The notes beneath the pieces were generated by a model. It made no database searches, was not told the origin of the DNA, and saw nothing but the letters and a program-made list of their open reading frames with translations. From Paenibacillus xylanexedens (GTDB taxonomy: Bacteria > Bacillota > Bacilli > Paenibacillales > Paenibacillaceae): DNA of 32,485 nt. The number at the start of each line of letters is the position of its first letter. Within the stretch, counting starts at the first letter, position 1. The position numbers were made by a program, and so were the translations under genes. This document shows, one piece after another, positions 8,435-16,333 of this stretch. The stretch lies in NCBI RefSeq assembly GCF_017874615.1, contig NZ_JAGIKV010000042.1:1-32485 (forward strand), in the 5' to 3' direction.

Positions 8435-9010
8435 CTATGTAGACTGTCCTCGCAATACGGTCCACTTCTGCTCGGCTGGTGTCCTTTTCCGACTTCTTGG
8501 CGCTTTGTCGTAATATCCTATATGAAGAATACCAACAAATCTTTCATCCTCACGTAAGCCAATTCCATTGAAGAACCCTTCATGCTGAATCATGGACTCT
8601 GTATCCCATAACATTCCTAACCCTCGTTCCCAGCCCAACAGTTGGAAGCTCTGCATCACCCCGCAGGCAGCCGCATAATTGCGGTCATTGGTCAGACGAT
8701 CCGGTCCTACAGTCGACATAACAATGACGTGCGCAGGAATATCGGTAAATCTCTTTTTAAAAACATCCAGAAGTTTCCCTGGAATCAGCTTGCCGAGCTT
8801 GCTTTGTGACATCTGTTCCAGCATGCAGTCCACCAACCGTTTGCGTGCTTCTGGAGTTCCGGCATATACTACACGCCATGAGCCAGACTCAACAAATGGT
8901 TGAAGCCTTGTAGCCTTACGCAGTAATTCTACAATTAACTCCTGGTCCACCGGCGTAGAGTTACATTTACGAATACTCCTGCGCTCCTTGATCAATTCCG
9001 CCAGACTCAT
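8435..9010 (-). CDS. Nitroreductase-family protein
   Basis: A 191-aa flavoprotein of the nitroreductase family. MSLAELIKERRSIRKCNSTPVDQ at the N-terminus has the RRSIR motif for FMN phosphate. LLRKATRLQPFVESGSWRVVY matches the second conserved block, and NYAAACGVMQSFQLLGWERGLGMLW the core helices. The ATG at 9010 has AAAGGAG 10 nt upstream; a GTG at 9019 overlaps that site and is less likely. It lies 20 nt after the MarR gene and 17 nt before a second nitroreductase, so marR and the two reductases form one operon. The layout recalls the quinone/electrophile-responsive MarR-nitroreductase units of Bacillus (YodB-YodC, MhqR-MhqN), but the inducer is not known here. Confidence 0.85.
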   Translation of the reverse strand: MSLAELIKERRSIRKCNSTPVDQELIVELLRKATRLQPFVESGSWRVVYAGTPEARKRLVDCMLEQMSQSKLGKLIPGKLLDVFKKRFTDIPAHVIVMSTVGPDRLTNDRNYAAACGVMQSFQLLGWERGLGMLWDTESMIQHEGFFNGIGLREDERFVGILHIGYYDKAPRSRKRTPAEQKWTVLRGQST

Positions 9011-9030
9011 ATGCTTCACTCTCCTTTGTT

Positions 9031-9513
9031 CTATCTGGATTCAATATTTATACTGCTGTCTTGAAGAAATTGATGGATTACTTTTAGCTCCGTTTCCGAA
9101 TATTTGTCGAGAGTACGATAAAAGCGCTCAGCCTCATGTATATGCAAACGTTCATGCAGTTCAAAGATCTTTTTACCTTGCGGTGACAACCGGAAATAGC
9201 TCTCCTTTTTGTTGTCGTTCATTTTCGTACGTTTGACGAATCCTTCCTCCAGCAGTTTGTTGCCAATTTTGGTGATACTTGCTTTGGACAAATTCATTGC
9301 CTCGGCAATACCCGTGTTGTTAATTGGCTCATGCTTGCCTATGCAATCTATCATATGAACCGCGGTCAAATGCTGAGGGATTTTCTCGATGCTTTCACGC
9401 TGGGCGATACTTAGGAAATGCTCGATTTCTGTATCCTTGTGGTTCTCATACACATGTAAAAAACGGATAAATTGGTCATAAAGCAACTGTTTTGTTCGAT
9501 CTTTTGAGATCAT
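9031..9513 (-). CDS. MarR-family transcriptional regulator
   Basis: A 160-aa winged-helix protein. LTAVHMIDCIGKHEPINNTGIAEAMNLSKASITKIGNKLLEEGFVKRTKMNDNKKESYFRLSPQG is the DNA-binding domain, with recognition helix MNLSKASITKIGNKL and the wing DNKKESYF. Helices at both ends form the dimer interface. AAGGAG lies 10 nt before the ATG at 9513. It heads an operon with two nitroreductases and so probably represses itself and them, released by its ligand. Cysteine-based sensing as in YodB or MhqR is not obvious: the only clear Cys is in MIDCIG at about residue 53-58. Confidence 0.9.
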   Translation of the reverse strand: MISKDRTKQLLYDQFIRFLHVYENHKDTEIEHFLSIAQRESIEKIPQHLTAVHMIDCIGKHEPINNTGIAEAMNLSKASITKIGNKLLEEGFVKRTKMNDNKKESYFRLSPQGKKIFELHERLHIHEAERFYRTLDKYSETELKVIHQFLQDSSINIESR

Positions 9514-9530
9514 TCTTTGATCGCTCCTTA

Positions 9531-9542
9531 TTTACTTGTAAA
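9531..9542. promoter_or_regulatory. Candidate MarR operator
   Basis: The 12-bp palindrome TTTACTTGTAAA lies immediately upstream of the marR Shine-Dalgarno sequence. MarR regulators bind AT-rich palindromes of this size near their own start. No second copy was found to back it. Confidence 0.3.
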
Positions 9543-9713
9543 CAAAAATATTCTTTTAAAAATAGAGTTATTCTAAATAAATTCTTATATTTAGTTTACT
9601 GGTTAACAATATATCATGAATGATAATGCTTATCAACTATATTCTCTGACATTACAACATTACTCTATAATCCAGGACAGAGACCTGCCTTGAACGGATT
9701 ATCTTTTAATCTG

Positions 9714-9768
9714 CTCGTTAGTTAAACAAAAAGCAGCCGATCACGCTGATCGGCTGCTTTCTTAAACA
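9714..9768. repeat. Direct repeat flanking arr, left copy
   Basis: CTCGTTAGTTAAACAAAA then AGCAGCCGATCAC (9714-9744) recurs with a one-A difference at 10322-10351. Similarity continues over the hairpin into GCTGCTTTCTTAA. The two copies enclose arr, 608 nt apart. Confidence 0.75.
9730..9760. terminator. Orphan intrinsic terminator upstream of arr
   Basis: A perfect 14-bp stem, AAAGCAGCCGATCA (9730-9743) and TGATCGGCTGCTTT (9747-9760), has a CGC loop. No gene ends next to it on either strand: marR starts away from it and arr starts 140 nt later. It may once have ended a gene now lost. Confidence 0.8.
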
Positions 9769-9899
9769 TGGGTTATTGGATTCAGTATCGTTCTCTCTAC
9801 TTAAATTATACTGTTATTTTTTATTTTTTTATAGACTGTTTTTTTTGAAATTCCTACACTATACTGCTAAATACAAAACTAAAAAAGAGGTGGATCAGT

Positions 9900-10316
9900 A
9901 TGGATGACAAAAAAGTGATCATAGACCAAGGTCCTTTTTTTCATGGTACAAAAGCAGAACTGCAAATTGGTGATTTATTAGAACCACAGTTCTTATCAAA
10001 TTACCAAGAGAAAAATTCTAACCATATATACTTTACTGCAACATTAAATGCTGCCAAATGGGGTGCTGAATTGGCAAGATCTAATGCAAAAGAAAGAATC
10101 TACATTGTAGAACCATTAGGAGATTTTGAAAGTGATCCTAACGTAACTGATAAAAAGTTTCCTGGAAATCCAACACGTTCATATCGATCTAAATCGCCAC
10201 TTAAAATAGTAGCTGAATTAGCTTCATGGGAAAGGCACTCTGAAGAAGAGATTAATCACATGATTACCTCTTTGAGAAAACTAAGTGAAGAAGGAAAAAA
10301 TATAATATATGATTGA
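9900..10316 (+). CDS. arr: NAD(+)--rifampin ADP-ribosyltransferase
   Basis: A 138-aa cytoplasmic enzyme of normal Arr length. Family blocks are in order: GPFFHGTKAELQIGDLLEP (about 11-29), SNYQEKNSNHIYFTATLNAAKWGAELA (about 34-60), RIYIVEPLGDFESDPNVTDKKFPGNPTRSYRS (about 66-97) and KIVAELASWE. Arr moves ADP-ribose from NAD to the C-23 hydroxyl of rifampicin and so inactivates rifamycins. The His of FHGTK and the Asp of SDPNVTDKKFPGN are family hallmarks. AGAGGTG lies 7 nt before the ATG. The gene is AT-rich compared with its neighbours and is enclosed by near-identical direct repeats with terminators, which suggests acquisition or local duplication. Function in the cell (true resistance or housekeeping) is not shown. 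Confidence 0.93.
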   Translation: MDDKKVIIDQGPFFHGTKAELQIGDLLEPQFLSNYQEKNSNHIYFTATLNAAKWGAELARSNAKERIYIVEPLGDFESDPNVTDKKFPGNPTRSYRSKSPLKIVAELASWERHSEEEINHMITSLRKLSEEGKNIIYD

Positions 10317-10321
10317 TTCCT

Positions 10322-10374
10322 CTCGTTAGTTAAACAAAAGCAGCCGATCACTTGGATCAGCTGCTTTCTTAATA
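10322..10374. repeat. Direct repeat flanking arr, right copy
   Basis: It matches 9714-9768 over about 50 nt, with a one-A deletion and some changes in the stem. It begins 5 nt after the arr stop codon. Confidence 0.75.
10337..10367. terminator. Terminator between arr and the convergent amidohydrolase
   Basis: AAAGCAGC-C-GATC (10337-10349) pairs with GATC-A-GCTGCTTT (10355-10367), with one C-A mismatch, around an ACTTG loop. Arr ends 20 nt before it and the amidohydrolase ends at 10401 on the other strand, so it can serve both. Confidence 0.8.
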
Positions 10375-10400
10375 TTATTGAGTTAACTTTTCCTATCACT

Positions 10401-11363
10401 TTAAATTAACTTTTTCTCTATATCAAAAAGCTTAGAAATGCGGGGGAATAGACGAAAGGCATTGCCATAAGCGATCGCCTTCACGTTTTCTTCGCTGATC
10501 TGCTGTGCTTCTTGGAATACCGACTCCCTCTGTATACGAAGGACGCTGTCCGCTGGCCAAGGTATGTCCGCTCCGAACAGAATCCGATCAGGCGCAATCA
10601 ACTTTTGGATCGTGCCGAGGTTCAACGTGGAATCATAATAAAGGTGGTCCAGTTTGGCTATTTCAGCTTGAAATTGTTCCGGTGTTGTTTCAACCTGAAT
10701 CGAATCTTGCCCGATGGCGGCAAGCGCAATTCTCCATTTGATATACGGCACCATGCCCCCTGTATGGGGAAGAATGAACGTAATGGATGGGTATTGGTCG
10801 AAAATGCGATGAACAGCCATCGTAGTGACAGCACGCGTCGTATCGAAGGTGCCCTCAAGCAGTGCAGGACTAAGCCCAGCGATTTTTTGCGGTATGAGGA
10901 TGGGATGCAGAAACACAACAGCACTGCGTCGATCCAATTCGGTTAACAATTCGGTGTAATCCGGATGGCTTAAATATTTCCCCTGATAACTTGTTAACAT
11001 TGCAACACCATCCATCCCAAGAACATCAAGTGCATACAAGGTTTCTTCCATGGCTGCTGCGGGATCGGGGAGTGGAAGCGTTGCAAATGCACCATACCGC
11101 TCAGGATGAAGTTGAGCATACGATGCGAGCTCTTCATTCATTTTACGTGCCAATGCGTTGGCAGAAGATTGGTCGATGAACGTCAGGTCTGACGGGGCCG
11201 AAAGGAATGAAAACGAGATGTCACATACATCCATTTTTTGCATCCCGATCTCGGGCGTCCACTTCGGCATAAAACTTGGAATCTCCATTCCCAGCTCCCG
11301 TTGCTTTCGTTGCATTTCTTTAGAGATGATATGGTGGTGAACATCAATGACAGGATTAAACAT
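10401..11363 (-). CDS. Amidohydrolase-2 family metal-dependent hydrolase or decarboxylase
   Basis: A 320-aa TIM-barrel protein of the ACMSD-like amidohydrolase-2 family. Metal-binding candidates are H9 and H11 in VIDVHHHI, FLHPIL at about residue 150, the ILPHTGGMVPYI strand at about 200, and the Asp of ILFGADIPWP at about 268. Members hydrolyse or decarboxylate small carboxylic or cyclic acids (ACMS, 6-methylsalicylate, 2-pyrone-4,6-dicarboxylate lactone). AAGGAG lies 10 nt before the ATG. The gene follows the solute-binding lipoprotein by 16 nt as last gene of the transporter operon. A late step of catabolism of the imported compound is inferred; the reaction is unknown. Confidence 0.85.
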   Translation of the reverse strand: MFNPVIDVHHHIISKEMQRKQRELGMEIPSFMPKWTPEIGMQKMDVCDISFSFLSAPSDLTFIDQSSANALARKMNEELASYAQLHPERYGAFATLPLPDPAAAMEETLYALDVLGMDGVAMLTSYQGKYLSHPDYTELLTELDRRSAVVFLHPILIPQKIAGLSPALLEGTFDTTRAVTTMAVHRIFDQYPSITFILPHTGGMVPYIKWRIALAAIGQDSIQVETTPEQFQAEIAKLDHLYYDSTLNLGTIQKLIAPDRILFGADIPWPADSVLRIQRESVFQEAQQISEENVKAIAYGNAFRLFPRISKLFDIEKKLI

Positions 11364-11379
11364 GCGTGATCAGCTCCTT

Positions 11380-12873
11380 CTATTTATTTTCAAGCCATTG
11401 GTTTAACTGGTTTTGCTTTTCCGTCAATATTTTCTCTACGCCTGCATTCTTTAGTTTGTCGAGATAAGCACCCAGTTCTGACGGGTCAAAAGTTCCTGTC
11501 TGAAAGCCTGCATCATACTGGTTTTGGACGTTGGCCACCGAGGTAATTTGTGTTTTAACCGGATTGATGTCGAAGCTGAAGCCCATCGCCCTTGATTTTA
11601 GGGCACTCTCGTTTTCGCCCCTCAAGTGCTCCCACATGTCAGGATCGTTCCCTTCCCATATATAGGACATGAAATTGTTCCCCACGGCATATTGGTTTGA
11701 ATCGTATCCTGTTGCGGTAACACCTTCCGGCTTGCCGATCAGGTCATTATCCTGCTTAACATAATGCTTGCCCTCAATTCCGTTGGTAAACAGATTAATG
11801 ACTGCCTCGTCCGAGTAAAACAGTTCCAATACTTGAATCGCCTTATCCGGCTGCTCACTGTTCCTTGCCAAAGACATCATGTTGGAAGCTACGCTATTAC
11901 GCGTCATATACGAGTCCTCAAGGGGTACGCATACAAGTTCAGTCCCAGCCGCAAGTGATTCCGAGTAACATTCATTGATATTCCGGATATACGAGAAGGC
12001 TTTGCCTGCCTTGATCAGATTGGAGCCCGTTTCTTGTGACGTTGCGACGTCTTTGCTGAAATAACCTTTTTGATACCAATCACGCATCAGGTCAGCCATT
12101 GTGGAGAACCGCGAAGTCGCAAAAAGGTTCTGCACGGTGAAGTCCTCCCCGCCAAAATCCAGTACGCCAGGTGCTGTTCCCAATGGATCAAAATTCAGCA
12201 TGGCTTGTCCGGGTGTTTCCTGCGAGGTATAGCTGACAATCGGCGTGACACCCGGCTCCTTGTCCTTGATAAGCTGCAATACAGCAGAGATATCATTCCA
12301 GGTTTTTATGGCGCTAAGGTCAATAGCATGTTTATCGGCAAGCTCTTTATCCATCACAAAACTGGGAGAAAGTGCCCAAGCTTTAATGCTGGGAACACCA
12401 TATGTTTCGCCATTCATCTTCCCGGCTTCTGCGGCTTCCTCCGGAACAGCCTCCAGTATCTTTTTACCAAATTCATTCAACGATTCGTCCATGGGCAGTA
12501 ACTGCCCCCTGCCGATTTGGGACTCAAGGCCGAACCATACGCTGGTATACACCAGATCCAGTTTCTCGCTGCCCGCCAGCATCAAGTTCATTTGATTGGC
12601 ATAGTTCGATCCATTAACAGGCAAGAGCTTCACGGTGGCGCCTACCTTTTCCGCTGTAATATCACTGATGGCTTCCTGAATTTCCTTAACATCCGTTACA
12701 TCCCCAAAAGCCGGATACGTCATGACCACTTCATACATGTCTGTTGCTGAAGCTTTCCCAGGTTCTGCTCCTTCCTTACTGTCTGGGTTTCCGCATGCCG
12801 TCAACAATAGAGGGGCCGCACAAATTAAGGACATTACCTTTATGAAACCCGCAGGTAATCTTTTTCTGAACAT
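11380..12873 (-). CDS. Extracellular solute-binding lipoprotein of an Lpl/Ytc-type ABC importer
   Basis: The product is about 497 aa. A type II signal peptide ends in the lipobox LLTACG, so the mature protein is a lipoprotein on the outer face of the membrane. The body (VVMTYPAFGDVTDVKEIQEAISDIT...) is a family-1 solute-binding fold, and the C-terminal part (about 330-490, ending KNAGVEKILTEKQNQLNQWLENK) resembles the DUF3502 region of LipO-like binders. The ATG at 12873 has GGAG 9 nt upstream; an ATG two codons earlier is only 3 nt from it. Two permease genes lie upstream and an amidohydrolase downstream. LipO-type systems usually take up oligosaccharides, but no glycosidase is in this operon, so the ligand is open. 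Confidence 0.88.
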   Translation of the reverse strand: MFRKRLPAGFIKVMSLICAAPLLLTACGNPDSKEGAEPGKASATDMYEVVMTYPAFGDVTDVKEIQEAISDITAEKVGATVKLLPVNGSNYANQMNLMLAGSEKLDLVYTSVWFGLESQIGRGQLLPMDESLNEFGKKILEAVPEEAAEAGKMNGETYGVPSIKAWALSPSFVMDKELADKHAIDLSAIKTWNDISAVLQLIKDKEPGVTPIVSYTSQETPGQAMLNFDPLGTAPGVLDFGGEDFTVQNLFATSRFSTMADLMRDWYQKGYFSKDVATSQETGSNLIKAGKAFSYIRNINECYSESLAAGTELVCVPLEDSYMTRNSVASNMMSLARNSEQPDKAIQVLELFYSDEAVINLFTNGIEGKHYVKQDNDLIGKPEGVTATGYDSNQYAVGNNFMSYIWEGNDPDMWEHLRGENESALKSRAMGFSFDINPVKTQITSVANVQNQYDAGFQTGTFDPSELGAYLDKLKNAGVEKILTEKQNQLNQWLENK

Positions 12874-12929
12874 CTTCATTCACTCCCCATGTTTGCTTTT
12901 GGATGAGACATCTTGGATACAAAGCATAA

Positions 12930-13811
12930 CTAACCTTTTACGGCACCAATGGTCAATCCCTTGGCGAAGAACTTCTGGAAAAACGGATACGTTGCGATCA
13001 GCGGCAACACACCGATTACGGCAATAGCCATTCTCACACTGCCGAGAGGTACGGATGAGACAACCGCTGTCTGACCAGACAAACTGTTTTGCTGCAAGTA
13101 CTGGACATCAGACAACATTCGATTAAGCAGGTTTTGAATGCTGTAGAGGCTTCCGTCATTGATGAAGATCAGACCGTTAAACCAATCGTTCCAATACGAG
13201 ATCATGAGCATCAGACCAATGGTTGCCAGGCTTGGGAGAGCAAGCGGGAGAACGATTTTGCAATAAATAACCCATTCGTTGGCTCCATCCACATAGGCCG
13301 ATTCCACGACTTCGCCGGGAATGGATGTGGAGAAGAAACTGCGCATCAATAAAATGTAGAACCCGTTGGTCAGTAAATTCGGGATGATTAGCGACCAGAT
13401 GGTATCTTTCAAATGGAAGAGGTCCGTATAAACCAGGTACATCGGCACCAGCCCCCCATTGAAAAGCAGCGTGAAAAATACGAAGAATGACAGGAACGAA
13501 CGAAATGGAAGGACATTTCTGGATAGTGGATAAGCGACCAGGGTTGTGATCAACAACCCAATGATCGTGCCCACGACCGTGATGAACGTCGTAATTCCAT
13601 ACGACCGCAGAATCAACGAATACTGATTAAACAGATACACATAAGCATCGAAGCTGAATTGAGCCGGTAACAAACGATAACCATCCCTAATAATGGCTTG
13701 TTCCTCGGTTAGGGAAGCGGATATCAGAAGTATAAACGGAAACACTGCAGCGATTCCCATCATGATGAGCACGAGGTGAACAGCCATTTGATATATCCTA
13801 TTTGAATACAT
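12930..13811 (-). CDS. ABC transporter permease, LplC/YtcP type
   Basis: A 293-aa inner-membrane permease with six hydrophobic segments. The EAA loop that contacts the ATPase is EVVESAYVDGANEWVIYCKIVLPLALPSLATIGL (about 183-216), and the family ending FFAKGLTIGAVKG is present. GGGGGAGG lies 5 nt before the ATG. It follows the other permease by 17 nt. No ATP-binding gene is in the window; LplB/LplC systems in Bacillales usually share a multipurpose ATPase such as MsmX, which is the likely partner. Confidence 0.9.
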   Translation of the reverse strand: MYSNRIYQMAVHLVLIMMGIAAVFPFILLISASLTEEQAIIRDGYRLLPAQFSFDAYVYLFNQYSLILRSYGITTFITVVGTIIGLLITTLVAYPLSRNVLPFRSFLSFFVFFTLLFNGGLVPMYLVYTDLFHLKDTIWSLIIPNLLTNGFYILLMRSFFSTSIPGEVVESAYVDGANEWVIYCKIVLPLALPSLATIGLMLMISYWNDWFNGLIFINDGSLYSIQNLLNRMLSDVQYLQQNSLSGQTAVVSSVPLGSVRMAIAVIGVLPLIATYPFFQKFFAKGLTIGAVKG

Positions 13812-13828
13812 GTTGTCCTCCCCCTTAG

Positions 13829-14756
13829 CTAAAACAGCGCCAAATCCCGGTTTTTGCGACGAACGATCGCATTGGTCGTTAATACTAACAGAAAACCGAC
13901 AATGGACTGGTACAGTCCGGCAGCGGATGACATTCCGAAATCCCCAAAAGTCATCAATCCACGATAAACGTATGTGTCAATGACATCGGTAGTCGTTTGC
14001 AGTGCACCCGAATTCAGCGGAACCTGATAGAACAATCCGAAATCGGAATTGAAGATGCGTCCCACTGCAAGAAGCACCATAATGACCATCGTGGGTTTAA
14101 GCAGAGGAAGGGTAATGCTCCAGACTTGCCTCCACTTGGATGCTCCGTCCAGCGTAGCGGATTCATAATATTCTTGGCTGATGCCTACAATTGAGGCCAG
14201 ATAAACAATGCATGTATAACCGACGTTTTTCCACAGATATACGACACTTAATATAAAGGGCCATTTACCGGAATCCGCATACCACGACACGGGGTCAATC
14301 CCCAGCAAAGGAAGCACGTAATGATTGACGAATCCGTTTTCCTCGTTGAGCAATGCCAGAACCAAGTAAGCGACAATGACCATCGAGATCAGATAGGGCA
14401 GCAAAATGATGCTTTGGTACAGTCGGGAGGCAAATCGCTTTTTTACCTCGTTCAACAATACGGCCACAGCTATGGAGAGCACTGTTCCAAGCACGATAAA
14501 TGCGCCGTTGTAGAGTAACGTGTTTCGGGTAATCACCCAAGCATCCTGCGTTTGGAACAGATAGGCGATCGAAGCCTACCCAGTCACTTCCCCAGATTCC
14601 TTTTGCAAAATTGATATCTTTGAACGCAATCACAATGCCGAACATGGGCAAGTAATTGTTGATGAACAGATAGACGATGCCCGGCAAAATCATGACCAAT
14701 AACAGCCCATGCTTTCTGATATTTTGGATGCGGTTTGCATGGAAACCTCGACGCAT
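13829..14756 (-). pseudogene. ABC transporter permease, LplB type, interrupted by a frameshift
   Basis: The ATG at 14756 (GGGGGAG 6 nt upstream) opens a normal LplB-like N-terminus: NIRKHGLLLVMILPGIVYLFINNYLPMFGIVIAFKDINF, then IWGSDWVGFD. There the frame is lost near 14564-14572. The following residues expected in this family (YLFQTQDAWVITRNTLLYNGAF) continue in the next frame down to the stop at 13829. The second part has the EAA loop EYYESATLDGASKWRQVWSITLPLLKP and ends RRKNRDLALF. Loss of 2 or 5 nt (or a gain of 1) explains it; a 5-nt loss restores the usual spacing of WVGFxNFxYLF. The site is not a homopolymer, so a real mutation is more likely than a read error. If real, the importer is probably dead. 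Confidence 0.8.
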
Positions 14757-14961
14757 GTCTCTCTCCCCCTGTTCGTAACAATGATGTTTGGTTTGTGTAA
14801 CTCCTCCAACATCCCTCCTATTCCATGAATGTCAGTTTATATGACTCAAAATTGTTCTTATATGAATAATACGATGTAAGTAAGCCTCAGTCATTGGTGT
14901 GATTCACTAAAAAAAATGAATTCATTTGGATTATTAAACCAAAAGAAAAGCCTGTCTAAAT

Positions 14962-14996
14962 TTAAATGTTATGTATTATGACATTTAATGCATTAA
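14962..14996. promoter_or_regulatory. Candidate operator: two overlapping palindromes
   Basis: TTAAATGT (14962-14969) and ACATTTAA (14981-14988) are perfect inverted arms 11 nt apart. They overlap the perfect palindrome TTAATGCATTAA (14985-14996). They lie upstream of the transporter operon promoter region. A regulator site, for example for the PucR-type protein of this locus, is possible but not backed by a second copy near the other promoter. Confidence 0.35.
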
Positions 14997-15033
14997 GCAA
15001 CGTTTTATAAGCCCTGTGATCAGCCTTTTCATG

Positions 15034-15070
15034 CCAAAAAGCAACGCATCTGCAAAAGGATGCGCTGCTT
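15034..15070 (-). terminator. Intrinsic terminator of the amidohydrolase pair
   Basis: On the minus strand AAGCAGCGCATC and GATGCGTTGCTT form a 12-bp stem with one G-U pair and an 8-nt loop, followed by TTT. It lies 20 nt after the stop of the amidohydrolase at 15090. Confidence 0.8.
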
Positions 15071-15089
15071 CATGTTCAATTAAAGATTG

Positions 15090-16310
15090 TTACGAATGGA
15101 TGGCTGCCATCTGTCTGCTGTTCGGAAACATTCGACCACCAACAAGCACACCACCCGAAAATACAGCTTCGCGTGGAGGTGCCGCCGCCAATGCATGCAT
15201 CGCATTTATGGCATTTACCAACGAGAAAGTGCCTCTTTCACCTACTTTTGGAGTTAATGGCGCATTGGAAATAAGCTTGTACGTTTCTAACAGCCAGAAG
15301 TCTTCCACCCAACCGGATGCTTCAGCGAGACGTGACCCACGGGAGAGCATATCGCCATTTCCAAATGGGCTCCACGAATCCAAAATGTTATCGGAACCGA
15401 TATGCACGGACACGCCCGTTTCCATCAACAGTTTGATGGGGGGCATAGGCCTGTCAATGGGCACACTCGTCATGATGGCTACACCGGTCGCACGCAACCT
15501 TTCCGCGAGTGAGCGCACCTCTGTTTCCTCAACCTGGCCCAAACAGTAGGCATGGCTTACCGCGGTACGGCCGGACATACCGGCTTGCTCTGTCAGTTCG
15601 GCGAAGCGGCTGATCGTGTATATTCCGAGATGACTCGGGTCATGCAGATGCAAGTCGATGCCCGCAGAGAATTCTGTCGCAAGTTCAAACATGGCTTCCA
15701 GACTGGCATCCACCCGGCGGTCCAGTCCGGCCGGATCCACACCACCAACATAGTTAGCTCCAGCACGAAGCGCTTGCCGCATGACGGAAACGGAGTCGGA
15801 TCGAAGCAGGCCTTGCTGGGGAAACGCCACAATTTCCATATCGATGCGTCCCCGGTACATCTCACGCACTTCCAAGACCTCCTCAAGATGAGAGAGGCCA
15901 ATTTGCGGATCCACGTCAACGTGTGTGCGGATTGCCGTTGTACCTTGGGCTAACATTAAATCCAACATTCGTTTCGCACGTTCTCCCGCCCCGGTCGGTA
16001 GTTCTCCCAACATACTTTTCTCAAATTCCAACTGTCCGGGCAGCGTGACAAACGGCTGCAAAGACTTCCACGGCTCCCCAATAAAATGCTTGTCCAGATG
16101 GGTATGCATATCTGCCATTGGCGGTACATAGTGGAGCCCGTCCGCGTCAATGACGGTTGTCGCCCTACCGGCAATATTTACAGATGTGAGATCCGCATCC
16201 GTTCCGGCAGTCTCAATGCTGACAATAAGTCCAGTTGCTTGATCAATCGTTAGATCAAACAGGTTTTCCGACCATTTGACATTTTTTACGAGTGTTAAGC
16301 CATTCTCCAT
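15090..16310 (-). CDS. Amidohydrolase, cytosine-deaminase-like
   Basis: A 406-aa intact TIM-barrel amidohydrolase. Metal and catalytic residues visible are H69 and H71 (ADMHTHLDK), H221/H223 (IDLHLHDPSH), H253 (VSHAYCLG) and D307 (GSDNILDSWSPFGNGDM), the same set as in bacterial cytosine deaminase (CodA). The N-terminal beta-sandwich occupies about 1-60. The family hydrolyses cyclic C-N bonds, as in cytosine, isocytosine, creatinine or N-isopropylammelide. AAGGGG is 8 nt before the ATG. It lies 23 nt after a sister gene with which it shares motifs over its length, an old duplication. The true substrate is unknown; with the PucR regulator and ABC importer an N-heterocycle is inferred. Confidence 0.88.
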   Translation of the reverse strand: MENGLTLVKNVKWSENLFDLTIDQATGLIVSIETAGTDADLTSVNIAGRATTVIDADGLHYVPPMADMHTHLDKHFIGEPWKSLQPFVTLPGQLEFEKSMLGELPTGAGERAKRMLDLMLAQGTTAIRTHVDVDPQIGLSHLEEVLEVREMYRGRIDMEIVAFPQQGLLRSDSVSVMRQALRAGANYVGGVDPAGLDRRVDASLEAMFELATEFSAGIDLHLHDPSHLGIYTISRFAELTEQAGMSGRTAVSHAYCLGQVEETEVRSLAERLRATGVAIMTSVPIDRPMPPIKLLMETGVSVHIGSDNILDSWSPFGNGDMLSRGSRLAEASGWVEDFWLLETYKLISNAPLTPKVGERGTFSLVNAINAMHALAAAPPREAVFSGGVLVGGRMFPNSRQMAAIHS

Positions 16311-16333
16311 AACTCCATCCCCTTACTTCATAA

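Larger units (their letters stand above)
9514..9899. other. 386-nt intergenic region between divergent marR and arr
   Basis: It is very AT-rich. Just upstream of the marR ribosome site lies the palindrome TTTAC-TT-GTAAA (9531-9542), and CTAAAT...ATTTAG is at about 9575-9598; both are possible MarR operators, weakly supported. An orphan intrinsic terminator is at 9730-9760 inside the first of two direct repeats. A TATACT at about 9861 may serve arr. No gene is seen. Confidence 0.45.
14757..15089. other. 333-nt intergenic region inside the catabolic locus
   Basis: It separates the amidohydrolase pair (ending 15090) from the transporter operon (starting 14756). It holds a terminator at 15034-15070 and palindromes at 14962-14996, so the two units are transcribed separately. 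A TAGACA...TAATAA pair on the minus strand near 14930-14955 is a possible promoter for the transporter operon, with 16-nt spacing. Confidence 0.5.

Noticed and set aside
9514..9899. A rifamycin-associated element upstream of arr
   Set aside because: The GC-rich inverted motif known from actinomycete rifamycin-resistance genes is not present; the region is AT-rich.
14560..14575. Programmed frameshift in the LplB permease gene
   Set aside because: No slippery run or stimulatory structure is seen, and this family is not known to use recoding.
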